Positions 17,978 to 27,341 of a stretch of 64,000 nt of DNA are shown piece by piece. The translations under genes were made by a program, and so were the position numbers. The stretch comes from Comamonas thiooxydans (GTDB lineage Bacteria; Pseudomonadota; Gammaproteobacteria; Burkholderiales; Burkholderiaceae_C): assembly GCF_000964545.1 (NCBI RefSeq), contig NZ_BBVD01000004.1, forward strand, positions 442,121 through 506,120. Reading direction: 5' to 3'. Position 1 is the stretch's first letter; every line of letters starts with the position of its first letter. The notes under the pieces are model-generated. The model had not been told where the DNA came from and made no database searches. It saw only the letters and a program-made list of their open reading frames with translations.

Positions 17978-19285
17978 ATGGGCCTGTTGCAAATACTGCT
18001 GATTCTTGTGTGGGCGCCGACTGCAGCGCTCATCGCCTTCATGGCCACCACCTGGCTGAGCCATGGCGCGCAAGCCATCTGGAGCGCCATGACTGGCACT
18101 CGCGCTGACGAGCGTTCGACCTGGCCGCTGGTGCTGGGCGGCGTCGCGGCCCTGGCGGGCATGGTGGGGGCAGTCATCACTTTTCCGAATCAGGCCGTCA
18201 TTCGCCATGCGTTCGACAAGCTGCTGGGCTATGGCTCGACACGCGTAGAGATCACACTGCGCCAGGACGATGCCGTCACACGCCAGGCCCTGCTGGAGAC
18301 GCTGCGCCCCTTCATGGAGATGGGCGGACGCGAGATCCGCTACCGCGTCTCCACGCGCCACGGCAGCTATACCGAGACCGACGAAGTGCCCAGCTACTAC
18401 CGCTTTGCGGACGGGCGCCTGGAGATCGCCACAGGCGGCGTGGTCGGCAACGACAGACTGTCCGTGATGCAGCCCGGCTTCAAGGCACTGGCGCAATTTT
18501 CCACGGTCGACTCCATCGACGCCAGCGTGGCGGCCACCGTAAACCTGGACAAGGCACGGATAGCCGTGGAGATGCTGCCGCGCACGGCCATGCTGGTCCA
18601 CCGCGACGCTGCCAAGGACTGGTCAAGTGTGCTGCGTCCCGCCGCCCCTGCCCGTTGCCACCTGGAGGTGCAGGCGCTGTTCTCCACGGATGCCTTCAGA
18701 CTGCTCATGTTCGCGGGCCGGGCCTCGGGCGAGGTCGAGATCCACACCGGCCCCGATACCGCCCTGCGCGACACGCAGTACCAACTGGTCGGCATGGGAC
18801 TGGTGCCGGGCAGCAACGGGCGCAGCGTCAAGGAACTGGAAACCGATGCCACCCGCATCTACGGCGTGCTGAGGCTGCTGCCGCCGGGCCTGAATCCCGA
18901 TGTCATGGACTGCGATACCGCCCTGGGACGCATGAGCGACCCGGCCCTGGTTGCAGCCGCCATGCTGTCCACATTTCCCGGCCTGGAAGGACGCGTGAGC
19001 GGCATAGAGATCACGCCGTCAGCCTCCTTCTCGCCCTGGCACAACCGGGGCTGGACGGCCGTGCCGCCCGGCACACGCTCGCAAGGCGGAACGCGAGCCG
19101 AAGCAGGTACGCGCGCCTGCAGCCTGGAGCAGAACCGCCACACGCGCACCCTGATATCCATGGTCGAGGAGCACTGCACGGAACGCGAGCCGCAAAACGC
19201 CGGTGCCGCCTGCCCCCAGCTGCGCGAACGCCTGAACTGGACCCAGGCCGAGCTGGCCCGATGCAGAAAACAGCTGGTGCGTTGA
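17978..19285 (+). CDS. Unrecognised membrane-anchored protein
   Basis: 435 residues from the ATG at 17978. Two hydrophobic segments near the N terminus (about 3-26 and 51-69) are followed by a long soluble region of mixed alpha/beta character. The C terminus is Cys-containing (RACSLEQNRHT, MVEEHCTERE, CPQLRERLNW) and predicted helical. No family motif is recognised. Codon use is normal. It is separated from the CYP116B stop by about 90 bases and could share its transcript, but nothing shows a functional link. Confidence 0.6.
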   Translation: MGLLQILLILVWAPTAALIAFMATTWLSHGAQAIWSAMTGTRADERSTWPLVLGGVAALAGMVGAVITFPNQAVIRHAFDKLLGYGSTRVEITLRQDDAVTRQALLETLRPFMEMGGREIRYRVSTRHGSYTETDEVPSYYRFADGRLEIATGGVVGNDRLSVMQPGFKALAQFSTVDSIDASVAATVNLDKARIAVEMLPRTAMLVHRDAAKDWSSVLRPAAPARCHLEVQALFSTDAFRLLMFAGRASGEVEIHTGPDTALRDTQYQLVGMGLVPGSNGRSVKELETDATRIYGVLRLLPPGLNPDVMDCDTALGRMSDPALVAAAMLSTFPGLEGRVSGIEITPSASFSPWHNRGWTAVPPGTRSQGGTRAEAGTRACSLEQNRHTRTLISMVEEHCTEREPQNAGAACPQLRERLNWTQAELARCRKQLVR

Positions 19286-19313
19286 AACGGGGCCTGGGCC
19301 CGTGCAACAGCGA

Positions 19314-20144
19314 TCACATGGACCAGATTCTCGGCGTGCCGCCCTGCAAGCCCCAGAGTTCTTTTCTCCAAAAACTCCACACGGTTTTCCACAACATCAT
19401 CACAGGCTCCACCACAGGTGATGCACAGCGCAGAACCAGCATGTTTTCATTGGGAGCGGTGACACCGCTCAACACCGCCGGAGCGGCCTTGGCAAGCAGC
19501 TCCTGCGTGCCTTCCAGCAAGGCTTCGCGCTGATGGCGCGCCATGGCTGAGCCGCTGGCAAAGATCAGACTGCCCAGGCAGCGATGCCTAGCCAGCCCCA
19601 GATCGCCGTTGAGCAGCAGCTCGTCCTGTGCATCGATCACGCCGCGCTCCAGGAAACGGCCCGGCCATTCGATGTGCTGTTCGAACCTGCCGGACTCATA
19701 GGGCTGGGCGGCCAACGGCAGACCCAGTGCCGTCACATCCCAGGTCAGCAGTTGCGCGTCTTCGGCGAGGTCGAACTCCAGCTGGTTGACGGCATCGCAG
19801 GCGTTGTAGGCAATCGCCTCCAGCGGCAGCCACTCCAGCCTCGCACCGGGGTCCAGACGCAGCCGGGTGCGCTGCATGGCCTGCTTCCCGTTGCTTTTGT
19901 AAAAGCGCGTGGCACCGGGCGTGGTGACCAGCGCATGCGCACCTTCTGCGACATGGACATCAATGTCCAGTACATCCCCACCCACCAGCCCGCCAGGCGG
20001 ATGCACCAGCACGTTGTGACAGATGGCAGGCCCCTCGGGATACAGGCTTTTGAGGATGCGCAGCGGACCATCGTGCGTGAATTGCACCGAGGTCTTGCCA
20101 GCCTGCAGGAAATAGTTCAGCGCCAGTTGCGCATGCCAGGTCAT
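19314..20144 (-). CDS. ureD: Urease accessory protein UreD
   Basis: 276 residues. UreD is the scaffold that binds apo-urease with UreF and UreG for nickel and CO2 insertion. Visible family motifs: 'LYPEGPAICHNVLVHPPGGLVGGD', given here only in part, 'LVTTPGATRFYKSNGKQA', 'LEWLPLEAIAYN' and 'GRFLERGVIDAQDELLLNG'. It is on the minus strand, 12 kb from ureA and the rest of the urease genes on the plus strand. Between lie a Bug/TauD pair, the urea transporter genes and the TonB receptor. In related genomes it usually sits beside urtE or ureA, so this arrangement is a local rearrangement. Confidence 0.93.
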   Translation of the reverse strand: MTWHAQLALNYFLQAGKTSVQFTHDGPLRILKSLYPEGPAICHNVLVHPPGGLVGGDVLDIDVHVAEGAHALVTTPGATRFYKSNGKQAMQRTRLRLDPGARLEWLPLEAIAYNACDAVNQLEFDLAEDAQLLTWDVTALGLPLAAQPYESGRFEQHIEWPGRFLERGVIDAQDELLLNGDLGLARHRCLGSLIFASGSAMARHQREALLEGTQELLAKAAPAVLSGVTAPNENMLVLRCASPVVEPVMMLWKTVWSFWRKELWGLQGGTPRIWSM

Positions 20145-20310
20145 TGTCTTTCTCGCCTCTTCAAGCAGGCCTGCCGTTCAGGCCGGGATAGCTCAGCTCT
20201 TTTGCTTACTAACTCATGAAAATTCATTCGTTGTTGTATCGCAGCAGCGCTTCTACAGTCTCTCGCACGCCAGCTTGTCAAGCATATGGCGATTGATTTC
20301 AGGAGCTTTC

Positions 20311-21378
20311 ATGTCGGTCGCTACCGTAACGCATTCACGCCTGCATCGCACTCTGGCCCCGTGGCTGACATCGATGGCAGTGCTGTGCTGCACGCTGGCA
20401 ACTGGCCCTGCTGCCGCGCAAGCCGGCGGCGCAGCGGCACAGGCCTGGAAGCCCAGCAAGTCCACGGAATTCATTGTCCCCAGCGGAGCCGGCGCGGCGC
20501 TGGATCAGGCGGCCCGCAAGCTCACCGAGCTGCTGGCACGCGATGGCCATGCACCGCAGTTCGTGGTCAGCAACAAGTCCGGCGCGCATGCGATCGCCGC
20601 GCTGGAAAGCCTGCACCGCCACCCTGGCGACGCCCATACGCTGATGACGCTGAGCACCAGCTACGGCAACAGCCTGGCGCAGAATGCCCTGCCCGCACAC
20701 CTTCAGAAAGGCACGCCGCTGGTGACCTTGCTGCGCGAGTTCACCACCGTGGTCGTGCGTGCGGATTCGCCGCTGCGCAATGCCCAGGACCTGATCGCCC
20801 AGCTGCGCAAGGACCCCGAGAAATACTCCATAGGCATTGCCACCACACTGGGCAATCACATCCATCTGGGCGTGGCCCAGCCCTTGCAGCAGGGCGGCGT
20901 GAATATCCAGAAGCTGCGCATCGTCCCCTACAAATCCTCCGCCGAATCCATGGTGGCGCTGGCAGGCGGCCATCTCGATGTGGTTTCGGCCACCACGCCG
21001 AACCTGCTGCCCTATCTGCAGTCGGGCCGCGTGCGCGTGCTGGCGATTGCCGCCGACAAGCGGCTTGAAGGCGTGTTCGCTCAGTCGCCCACCTGGAAGG
21101 AGCAGGGCATCGACTATGTCAGCGATTCGTTTCAGGGCGTGATGACGGCACCCGGTGCCAGCACCGCGCAACAGGCGTATTGGGTGAATGCGCTGCGCAA
21201 GGTTTCCGAAACCCGGGAATGGAAGGAGTTTGTGGCGCTGAACCAGTGGGAGCCCATCTTCCTCGGCCCGCAGGACACGGCTCGCGCACTGCATGCCCAG
21301 GTCGAACGCAGCCATGCTCTGCTGAACGAACTCGGCCTGCTGCCGCCCAGCGCCTCCCGTATTGCCCAGGCGCGTTGA
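20311..21378 (+). CDS. Divergent Bug/TctC-family periplasmic binding protein
   Basis: 355 residues. The ATG at 20311 has an AGGAG ribosome site 5 bases upstream and gives a long Sec signal ending near AAAQ. The TctC fold is visible but altered: the usual YxxGGxxD loop reads 'FIVPSGAGAALDQAARKL', followed by 'FVVSNKSGAHAIAAL', 'SIGIATTLGNHIH' and 'VPYKSSAESMVALAGGHLDVV'. It forms a pair with the downstream TauD/TfdA dioxygenase (27 bases apart), so the ligand is probably a sulfonate, sulfate ester or other dioxygenase substrate. Confidence 0.85.
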   Translation: MSVATVTHSRLHRTLAPWLTSMAVLCCTLATGPAAAQAGGAAAQAWKPSKSTEFIVPSGAGAALDQAARKLTELLARDGHAPQFVVSNKSGAHAIAALESLHRHPGDAHTLMTLSTSYGNSLAQNALPAHLQKGTPLVTLLREFTTVVVRADSPLRNAQDLIAQLRKDPEKYSIGIATTLGNHIHLGVAQPLQQGGVNIQKLRIVPYKSSAESMVALAGGHLDVVSATTPNLLPYLQSGRVRVLAIAADKRLEGVFAQSPTWKEQGIDYVSDSFQGVMTAPGASTAQQAYWVNALRKVSETREWKEFVALNQWEPIFLGPQDTARALHAQVERSHALLNELGLLPPSASRIAQAR

Positions 21379-21405
21379 AGCCCCGCTTTCATCAGGAAAA
21401 ATCCC

Positions 21406-22395
21406 ATGAACATGCCCCTGCCCCACGCTCCGCTGCAGCATCTGGACCAGCGTCTGAGCTCTGCCAACCACATCACTCCACACATCCGCATCACGCCGCA
21501 GTCGGCGCATATCGGCGCTCTGATCAGCGGCGTCAATCTGAAGCAGGCCTTGAGTGCCGCCGAGGTGCACACCATCCGCTCGGCATTGCTGCGCTGGAAG
21601 GTGGTCTTCTTTCGCGACCAGCACCTCAGCCACGAGCAGCAGATCGCTTTTTCGCGCCAGTTTGGCGAGCTCACGCCCGGCCACCCCGTCTTCGGTCATG
21701 TCGAAGGCTTTCCCGAGCTGTATTCGATTGCCAAGCACCGCAAGGCCAACCGCCATAGCGGCCAGGCCGAACATCGCCCCTGGACCGGCTGGCATGCCGA
21801 TGTGACGGCAGCCCACAACCCGCCTGCCGCATCGATTCTGCGCGGCGTGACGATTCCGCCCTATGGCGGCGACACGCAATGGACCAATCTGGCAGCTGCC
21901 TACGAAGCGCTCTCCAGACCGCTGCAGGCCTTTTTGCAGGGCCTGCGTGGCGAGCACCGCTTCAGCGCCCCACAGGGAGCCACGGCATCGCAGGAATATC
22001 TGGATCTGGTGCGCGACAACACCCTGATCAGCGAACACCCGCTGGTCACCATTCATCCCGAGACCGGCGAGAAGGTGCTCTACATCAGCCCCGGCTTTCT
22101 CAAGTCCATCGTGGAACTCAATACTCGCGAATCGCGCGTGCTGCTGGAGCTGCTCTGGGAGCATGCCGTGAGCAGCGAGTTCACCGTGCGCTTCAAGTGG
22201 GAACCCGGCTCGCTGGCCTTCTGGGACAACCGCTCCACGGCCCATGTGGCACCACAGGATATCTTTGCGCTGGAGTTCGATCGCCAGCTCTACCGCACCA
22301 CGCTGGTGGGCGAAGTCCCCCAGGGCGCGGACGGCCGCGCCAGCACTGCCATACAGGGCAATCCGGTGCTGGCCGCGCACGGCGCAGCGTATTGA
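21406..22395 (+). CDS. TauD/TfdA-family Fe(II)/2-oxoglutarate dioxygenase
   Basis: 329 residues. The facial triad is visible: His130 and Asp132 (GWHADVT) and His280 (RSTAHVAPQD), with the 2-oxoglutarate-binding Arg297 in FDRQLYR. 'VVFFRDQHLSHEQQIAFSRQFGELT' is the family N-terminal signature, given here in part. Substrates in this family range from taurine and alkyl sulfates to 2,4-D, and sequence alone does not decide. It is co-oriented with a Bug protein 27 bases upstream. It is not an obvious part of urea metabolism although it sits between ureD and urtE. Confidence 0.9.
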   Translation: MNMPLPHAPLQHLDQRLSSANHITPHIRITPQSAHIGALISGVNLKQALSAAEVHTIRSALLRWKVVFFRDQHLSHEQQIAFSRQFGELTPGHPVFGHVEGFPELYSIAKHRKANRHSGQAEHRPWTGWHADVTAAHNPPAASILRGVTIPPYGGDTQWTNLAAAYEALSRPLQAFLQGLRGEHRFSAPQGATASQEYLDLVRDNTLISEHPLVTIHPETGEKVLYISPGFLKSIVELNTRESRVLLELLWEHAVSSEFTVRFKWEPGSLAFWDNRSTAHVAPQDIFALEFDRQLYRTTLVGEVPQGADGRASTAIQGNPVLAAHGAAY

Positions 22396-22433
22396 CGAAA
22401 TGAGTTGTCCTCCGGGCATGGCCTGAGGCTTTG

Positions 22434-22459
22434 AGGTGCCGCTTGCGGCACCTTTTTTT
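22434..22459. terminator. Intrinsic terminator after the dioxygenase gene
   Basis: Nine-base arms aggtgccgc and gcggcacct followed by a run of seven T on the plus strand. It ends the Bug-TauD transcript and sits 14 bases before the convergent end of urtE. Confidence 0.85.
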
Positions 22460-22472
22460 CTTCGCCCGATAT

Positions 22473-23165
22473 TCAAATCGCCACCAGCGAGCGCACATTC
22501 TTCTGCTGCATCTCGCTGCCCGGGCCCGACGCGATCACCTCGCCGCGCTCCATCACCACATAGTGATCGGCCAGCTCCTCGGCAAAGTCGTAGTACTGCT
22601 CGCACAGCAGGATGGCCATGTCGCCGCGATTGGCCAGCATGCGGATCACGCGGCCGATGTCCTTGATGATGCTGGGCTGTATGCCCTCGGTGGGCTCATC
22701 CAGGATCAGGATCTTGGGCTGCGGCGCCAGCGCGCGCGCAATGGCCAGCTGCTGCTGCTGACCGCCCGAGAGATCGCCGCCACGGCGGTGCAGCATCTGC
22801 CCCAGCACTGGGAACAGCTCGTACAGCTCGCCCGGAATCCGGGTGCCTGCCGAACAATAGGACAGACCCATGCGCAGATTGTCTTCCACCGACAGGCGCG
22901 AGAAGATTTCGCGCCCCTGGGGCACATAGCCGATGCCGCTGCGCGCGCGCTCATAGGGCGTCCTGCGCGCGATATCGCGGCCCTGCCATTCAATGCCGCC
23001 GCTTCTGATGGGAACCAGCCCCATCAGGCTTTTGAGCAAGGTGGTCTTGCCCACGCCGTTGCGGCCCAGCAGCACCGTTACCTTGCCGATCTCGGCCGTG
23101 AAATTCACGTCCCGCAGGATGTGCGAGCCGCCGTAATACTGATGCAGGTTCTGAACTTTAAGCAT
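22473..23165 (-). CDS. urtE: Urea ABC transporter ATPase UrtE
   Basis: 230 residues, cytoplasmic ATPase of the HAAT family. Walker A is GRNGVGKTT, the signature is LSGGQQQQLAIARAL, Walker B is ILILDEPTEGIQPS, and there is a Q-loop. The PTEGIQPSIIKDIG segment is typical of UrtE rather than LivF. AGAGG ribosome site. It is the last gene of urtABCDE on the minus strand and energises urea import with UrtD. Confidence 0.93.
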   Translation of the reverse strand: MLKVQNLHQYYGGSHILRDVNFTAEIGKVTVLLGRNGVGKTTLLKSLMGLVPIRSGGIEWQGRDIARRTPYERARSGIGYVPQGREIFSRLSVEDNLRMGLSYCSAGTRIPGELYELFPVLGQMLHRRGGDLSGGQQQQLAIARALAPQPKILILDEPTEGIQPSIIKDIGRVIRMLANRGDMAILLCEQYYDFAEELADHYVVMERGEVIASGPGSEMQQKNVRSLVAI

Positions 23166-23171
23166 TTTCGA

Positions 23172-23215
23172 CCTCTAGCGCTTACACAGCAAGCGCAAGC
23201 AGCTATCTAATTTGA
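23172..23215. repeat. Dispersed repeat B, copy between urtD and urtE
   Basis: On the minus strand it reads agatagctgcttgcgcttg followed by gtaagcgctag, the best-preserved copy of a short imperfect repeat also found near 11286, 11348, 27250, 32535 and 46940. Confidence 0.6.
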
Positions 23216-23245
23216 CTATCTGCGGAGCGCATGACGCTTGAAACT

Positions 23246-23376
23246 GGCGCTGCCCAATCAAAGAGACAGCGAGGAAGCGCCGCCGAGCACCGAAGCTGTC
23301 GCCCCCCTCCCTTAGCGCGAAGCGCGTAGAGAGAGGGGGAAGGCGCGGGGCCGCCCAGGCGAAGCGTCTCAGGGGG
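23246..23376. repeat. GC-rich dispersed repeat A, copy 2
   Basis: Contains an internal inverted segment (cccctcccttagcgc and gcgtagagagaggggg) and ends in 'ctcaggggg' directly abutting the urtD stop codon at 23377. It has the same orientation relative to the upstream gene as the other copies. Confidence 0.7.
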
Positions 23377-24252
23377 TTACCTCCCAAGGTACACCTCGAT
23401 CACGCGCTCGTCAGCCTGCACCTCGGCCAGCGTTCCCTCGGCCAGTACCGAGCCATCGCAAAGCACCGTGACCTTCTCGCTGATGGTGTCGATAAAGCTC
23501 ATGTCGTGCTCCACCACCATCAGCGAATGCTTGCCCTTGAGCGTCAGAAACAGCTCGGCCGTGCGCACGGTTTCCTCGTCGGTCATGCCGGCCACAGGCT
23601 CGTCGAGCAGCAGCAGCTTGGGCTCCTGCACCAGCAGCATGCCGATCTCCAGCCACTGCTTCTGTCCGTGACTGAGCAGCCCGGCTTGGCGCGTTACGCT
23701 GCCTGCCAGGTGAATGGTGTGCAGCACCTCGGCAATGCGGTCCTTCTGCGCGCCGCTGAGCTTGAACAGCATGGAGGAGGCAATGCCCTTGTGGGTCTTG
23801 AGCGCCAGCTCCAGGTTCTCGAACACGCTGAGCTGCTCGAACACTGTGGGCTTCTGGAACTTGCGGCCAATGCCCATGGCCGCTATCTCGGGCTCCTTGT
23901 AGCGCAGCAGATCGATGGTGGAGCCGAAGAACACCGTGCCGCTGTCGGGCCGGGTCTTGCCGGTGATGATGTCCATCATCGTTGTCTTGCCAGCGCCATT
24001 GGGACCGATGATGCAGCGCAGCTCGCCGGGCGCGATATCGAGACTCAGACCGTTGATGGCCTTGAAGCCGTCGAAGCTCACATGCACGTCTTCGAGATAG
24101 AGGATGCGGCCATGGGTCACATCCACTTCGCCGGCCACCACGGGGCGCGCCAGACTGGCGTTGCGACCACCGGATTCGGTGCGCAGCGCGGCTTCGCGCT
24201 GCTGGTAGGAAGCCAGGCGCTGCTCGCCGTCCTGCATCAGATCGGGGGTCAT
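23377..24252 (-). CDS. urtD: Urea ABC transporter ATPase UrtD
   Basis: 291 residues. Walker A is GPNGAGKTT, the signature is LSHGQKQWLEIGM, Walker B is LLLLDEPVAGMT, and there is a downstream switch His (VVEHDMSF). The SHGQKQWLEIGM form is diagnostic for UrtD. About 45 N-terminal residues precede the ABC domain. Its ATG overlaps the urtC stop by 4 bases, so translation is coupled. Confidence 0.93.
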   Translation of the reverse strand: MTPDLMQDGEQRLASYQQREAALRTESGGRNASLARPVVAGEVDVTHGRILYLEDVHVSFDGFKAINGLSLDIAPGELRCIIGPNGAGKTTMMDIITGKTRPDSGTVFFGSTIDLLRYKEPEIAAMGIGRKFQKPTVFEQLSVFENLELALKTHKGIASSMLFKLSGAQKDRIAEVLHTIHLAGSVTRQAGLLSHGQKQWLEIGMLLVQEPKLLLLDEPVAGMTDEETVRTAELFLTLKGKHSLMVVEHDMSFIDTISEKVTVLCDGSVLAEGTLAEVQADERVIEVYLGR

Positions 24253-25457
24253 GCGCGCACTCCTTCGATGGCATCGGCAGAAGCCGGTTCGGCAGCGGTT
24301 TTGGCAGCTGCGGCTGCAGTCTGGTTCAACGGTGCCTTGACCTGGGCCTTGCGCTTCTCACGCCACTGGCGAAGCTGCTGCGGCAGGCGAATCAGTCCTC
24401 CCGGCATGAACAGCGTCACGACGATGAACAACGCACCCAGCACGTACAGCCAGTATTCGGGGGCGGCCACGGTAAGCCAGCTCTTGCCGCCATTGACGGC
24501 AAACGCGCCGATGATGGGGCCGACCAGCGAGGCACGTCCGCCCACGGCCGTCCACACCGCCATTTCGATGGAATTGCCCACGCTCATCTCGCTGGGGTTG
24601 ATGATGCCCACCTGGGGCACATAGAGCGCACCCGCCAGGCCGCACATCATGGCCGAGATGACCCAGATCGACAGCTTGTAGGGCAGCGGGTTGTAGCCGC
24701 AGAACATGGTGCGCGATTCGGCGTCGCGCACGGCCTGCAGCACACGACCGTACTTGCTTCGTATCAGCCAGCGCGAGAACAGAAAGCAGCCCAGCAATGC
24801 CAGCCCCGACAGCGCGAACAGCAGCACATGCATGGCTTGCGAGTTGACGGAAAAACCCAGCAGGGTCTTGAAGCCCGTGAAGCCGTTGTTGCCGCCGAAA
24901 CCGGTCTCGTTGCGGAAGAACAGCAGCATGGCGGCGTAGGTCAGGGCCTGGGTGATGATGGAGAAATACACGCCCTTGATGCGCGAGCGAAAGGCGAAGT
25001 AGCCGAACAGCCCGCCGATCAGGCCCGGCACCAGAAACACCAGCAGCACGGTGGCGGCAAAGCTGCCCGACAGCGCCCAATGCCAGGGCAGTTCCTTCCA
25101 GTCCAGAAAACCCATGAAGGCGGGCAATGCATCGGGGCCTGCGCCCTCGCGCATCAGGTACATGCCCATCACATAGCCGCCCAGTGCGAAGAACAGACCG
25201 TGCCCCAGGCTCAGGATGCCGGTATAGCCCCAGATCAGGTCAATCGCCAGCGCGCAGATGGCATAGCACATGAACTTGCCCAGCAGGCCGAGCATGTAGT
25301 CGGACAAGTGCAGCGCACTGTCCTCGGGCACCCACAGATTGAGTGCGGGAGCCACGGCGCAGACCATGGTCAGGGCCAGCAGAAATGCCGTCCAGCCCTT
25401 GGCGGATAGCAGCGGCGCGGGCTTGGGCAGTTCGATGGATATGGATTGGGTTGTCAT
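24249..25457 (-). CDS. urtC: Urea ABC transporter permease UrtC
   Basis: 402 residues, a LivM-like inner-membrane permease with about ten hydrophobic segments. Characteristic segments are 'LIWGYTGILSLGHGLFFALGGY', given here in part, and 'GVYFSIITQALTYA'. A longer Ala-rich cytoplasmic C-terminal tail follows. GAGGG ribosome site upstream. It pairs with UrtB to form the urea channel. Confidence 0.93.
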   Translation of the reverse strand: MTTQSISIELPKPAPLLSAKGWTAFLLALTMVCAVAPALNLWVPEDSALHLSDYMLGLLGKFMCYAICALAIDLIWGYTGILSLGHGLFFALGGYVMGMYLMREGAGPDALPAFMGFLDWKELPWHWALSGSFAATVLLVFLVPGLIGGLFGYFAFRSRIKGVYFSIITQALTYAAMLLFFRNETGFGGNNGFTGFKTLLGFSVNSQAMHVLLFALSGLALLGCFLFSRWLIRSKYGRVLQAVRDAESRTMFCGYNPLPYKLSIWVISAMMCGLAGALYVPQVGIINPSEMSVGNSIEMAVWTAVGGRASLVGPIIGAFAVNGGKSWLTVAAPEYWLYVLGALFIVVTLFMPGGLIRLPQQLRQWREKRKAQVKAPLNQTAAAAAKTAAEPASADAIEGVRA

Positions 25458-25501
25458 GTCAGTTTTCCCTCATGTCGAGCAAGGCACATGGCCTGCGCAA
25501 C

Positions 25502-25619
25502 TGGCGCGGCCCAGGTACGAGACACCGAGCAAGGGCCGCCCCGCAGCGAGGGTGTCGTCCCCTGCCCGCAGCGCGCAGCAATGCGAGAGCGGGGGAAGGC
25601 GCGAAGCGACTCAGGGGGT
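25502..25619. repeat. GC-rich dispersed repeat A, copy 3
   Basis: Sits between urtB and urtC. It includes 'gcaagggccgccccgcagcg' and ends in 'ctcagggggt', 4 bases after the urtB stop codon (minus strand). Confidence 0.7.
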
Positions 25620-25622
25620 GTT

Positions 25623-27236
25623 TCATGTTTCCGCACTGCGGCCCTTCAAGGCAAAGATGCCTTGTGGACGCTTTTGAATGAAGACCACGATGAACAGCAG
25701 CACGGCGATCTTGGCCAGCACAGCCCCGGTCCAGCCTTCCAGCAGCTTGCTGAGCACGCCCAGGCCCAGAGCCGCATAGACGGTGCCCGCCAGCTGCCCC
25801 ACACCGCCCAGCACCACCACAAGGAAACTGTCCACGATGTAGTTCTGCCCCAGATCCGGACCCACATTGCCGATCTGGCTCAAGGCGCAGCCGGCAAGAC
25901 CGGCGATACCGGAGCCCAGTGCAAACGCATAGGTGTCGGTGCGTGCCGTGTTGACGCCCACACAGGAAGCCATGGCGCGGTTCTGTGTCACGCCGCGCAC
26001 GAACAGGCCCAGGCGCGTTCTGGCGATCATGAAGGCCACGCCCGCCAGCACGGCAAAGGCAAAAACGATGATGGCGATGCGGTTGTAGGGCAGCGTCAGA
26101 TTGGGCAGCAGCGCAATCCCGCCACTCATCCAGACGGGGTTTTCCACGCCCACGTTCTGCGCTCCGAAAATGCTGCGCACGGTCTGCTGCAGCACCAGGC
26201 TGATGCCGAAGGTGGCCAGCAGGGTCTCCAGCGGACGGCCGTAGAGAAAGCGGATCACGCCGCGCTCCAGCACCGCGCCAACCAGCGCCGAGGCCAGAAA
26301 GGCCACAGGAATCGCCACTACCAGATACCAGCCAAACCAGGCCTCGGGCAGCCAGCGCTGGAATGCGACCTGCACCAGATAGGTGGCATAGGCACCGATC
26401 ATGATCAGCTCGCCGTGCGCCATATTGATGACGCCCATCAGGCCGTAGGTGATCGCCAGACCCAGAGCCGCGAGCAACAGCACCGAGCCCAGGCTGATGC
26501 CGCTGAAGATCGCCCCCAGCCTGTCGCCCCAGGCCAGGCCTTCGGCAATGCCGGCCAGCGCGGCCTTGATGGCTTTTTGCACGCCGGGGTCGGTCTCTTC
26601 GGACAGGCGCTGGTTCAACAGCAACTGCGTCTCCGGGGTCTGCTGATGCGACAGCTGCTGCACCGCCTTCAGACGCTGCTGCACATCGTCGCTGCCCAGC
26701 AGGCTGGCAGCCAGGCTGCGCTCCAGCAGGGCTCGGACCTGCCCGTCCTGTTCAGCGGCCAGCGCTTTTTCGATCAGGGGAAGCCGCCCAGCATCAGGCT
26801 CGGAGGCCAGTTGCTCGGCAGCCTTGCGGCGTGCCTGCACATCGCTGCTGCCCAACGCCAGCGCGGCCTGCGCCGTGTCGATGACCGAGCGCAGGTAATT
26901 GTTGCTGACGACCTCCTCGGCATCGGGCGGGAGCTTGACGGCTGCGCCGGTCGCCGCATCGCTGACCGCATCGCCGCTGACCACATAGGCCCGGCCCTGG
27001 GACACGCGCACTTCATCGTTGGCGAGCGCGCCCAGATAGGCCGACAGGCGACCGCCGTCGGTCTGTGCATCCGGCGCCAGCACGGCCTGATTGATCGCCA
27101 GCACGCGCTGCTCGGAATCGTCTGCCGCCGCCATGGCATAAGCCTGCTCGGTCGTCAGTGCGTGACTGGCAAAGCTCAGCAAAGAGCCCAGCCCGGCGGC
27201 CAATGCCAGCCTCAATGACTTGCGCAGTATGTTCAT
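25623..27236 (-). CDS. urtB: Urea ABC transporter permease UrtB
   Basis: 537 residues. A Sec-type N-terminal signal is followed by a periplasmic HEAT-like domain of about 210 residues (repeated 'AAEQLAS', 'LLERSLAASLLGS'), then a LivH-like membrane domain from about residue 235 with 'GVINMAHGELIMIGAY' and 'GVNTARTDTYAFALGSGIAGLAG'. The periplasmic extension is normal for UrtB. No strong ribosome site precedes the ATG. Confidence 0.93.
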   Translation of the reverse strand: MNILRKSLRLALAAGLGSLLSFASHALTTEQAYAMAAADDSEQRVLAINQAVLAPDAQTDGGRLSAYLGALANDEVRVSQGRAYVVSGDAVSDAATGAAVKLPPDAEEVVSNNYLRSVIDTAQAALALGSSDVQARRKAAEQLASEPDAGRLPLIEKALAAEQDGQVRALLERSLAASLLGSDDVQQRLKAVQQLSHQQTPETQLLLNQRLSEETDPGVQKAIKAALAGIAEGLAWGDRLGAIFSGISLGSVLLLAALGLAITYGLMGVINMAHGELIMIGAYATYLVQVAFQRWLPEAWFGWYLVVAIPVAFLASALVGAVLERGVIRFLYGRPLETLLATFGISLVLQQTVRSIFGAQNVGVENPVWMSGGIALLPNLTLPYNRIAIIVFAFAVLAGVAFMIARTRLGLFVRGVTQNRAMASCVGVNTARTDTYAFALGSGIAGLAGCALSQIGNVGPDLGQNYIVDSFLVVVLGGVGQLAGTVYAALGLGVLSKLLEGWTGAVLAKIAVLLFIVVFIQKRPQGIFALKGRSAET

Positions 27237-27249
27237 AGGAATTTCAGGT

Positions 27250-27330
27250 TTCTAGCGCTGCGGCCCTTGTCAATAAAGCGCAAGCAGCTATCTCTTCAGG
27301 ACTGGAGAGCCCACCAGACCTCTCCAGTCC
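27250..27330. repeat. Repeat-B copy and hairpin between urtA and urtB
   Basis: 27250-27296 carries a repeat-B copy (agcgctg... and aagcgcaagcagctatct). 27301-27328 forms a 9-bp hairpin (actggagag with ctctccagt) without a T run, just after the urtA stop on the minus strand. This fits an intercistronic processing or partial-termination site that would keep urtA mRNA more abundant than urtBCDE. Confidence 0.5.
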
Positions 27331-27341
27331 GAGGGAGCGAA

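Noticed and set aside
20335..22605. A 756-codon minus-strand open frame opposite the Bug and dioxygenase genes
   Set aside because: Shadow of the two plus-strand genes, which have clear family motifs and ribosome sites.
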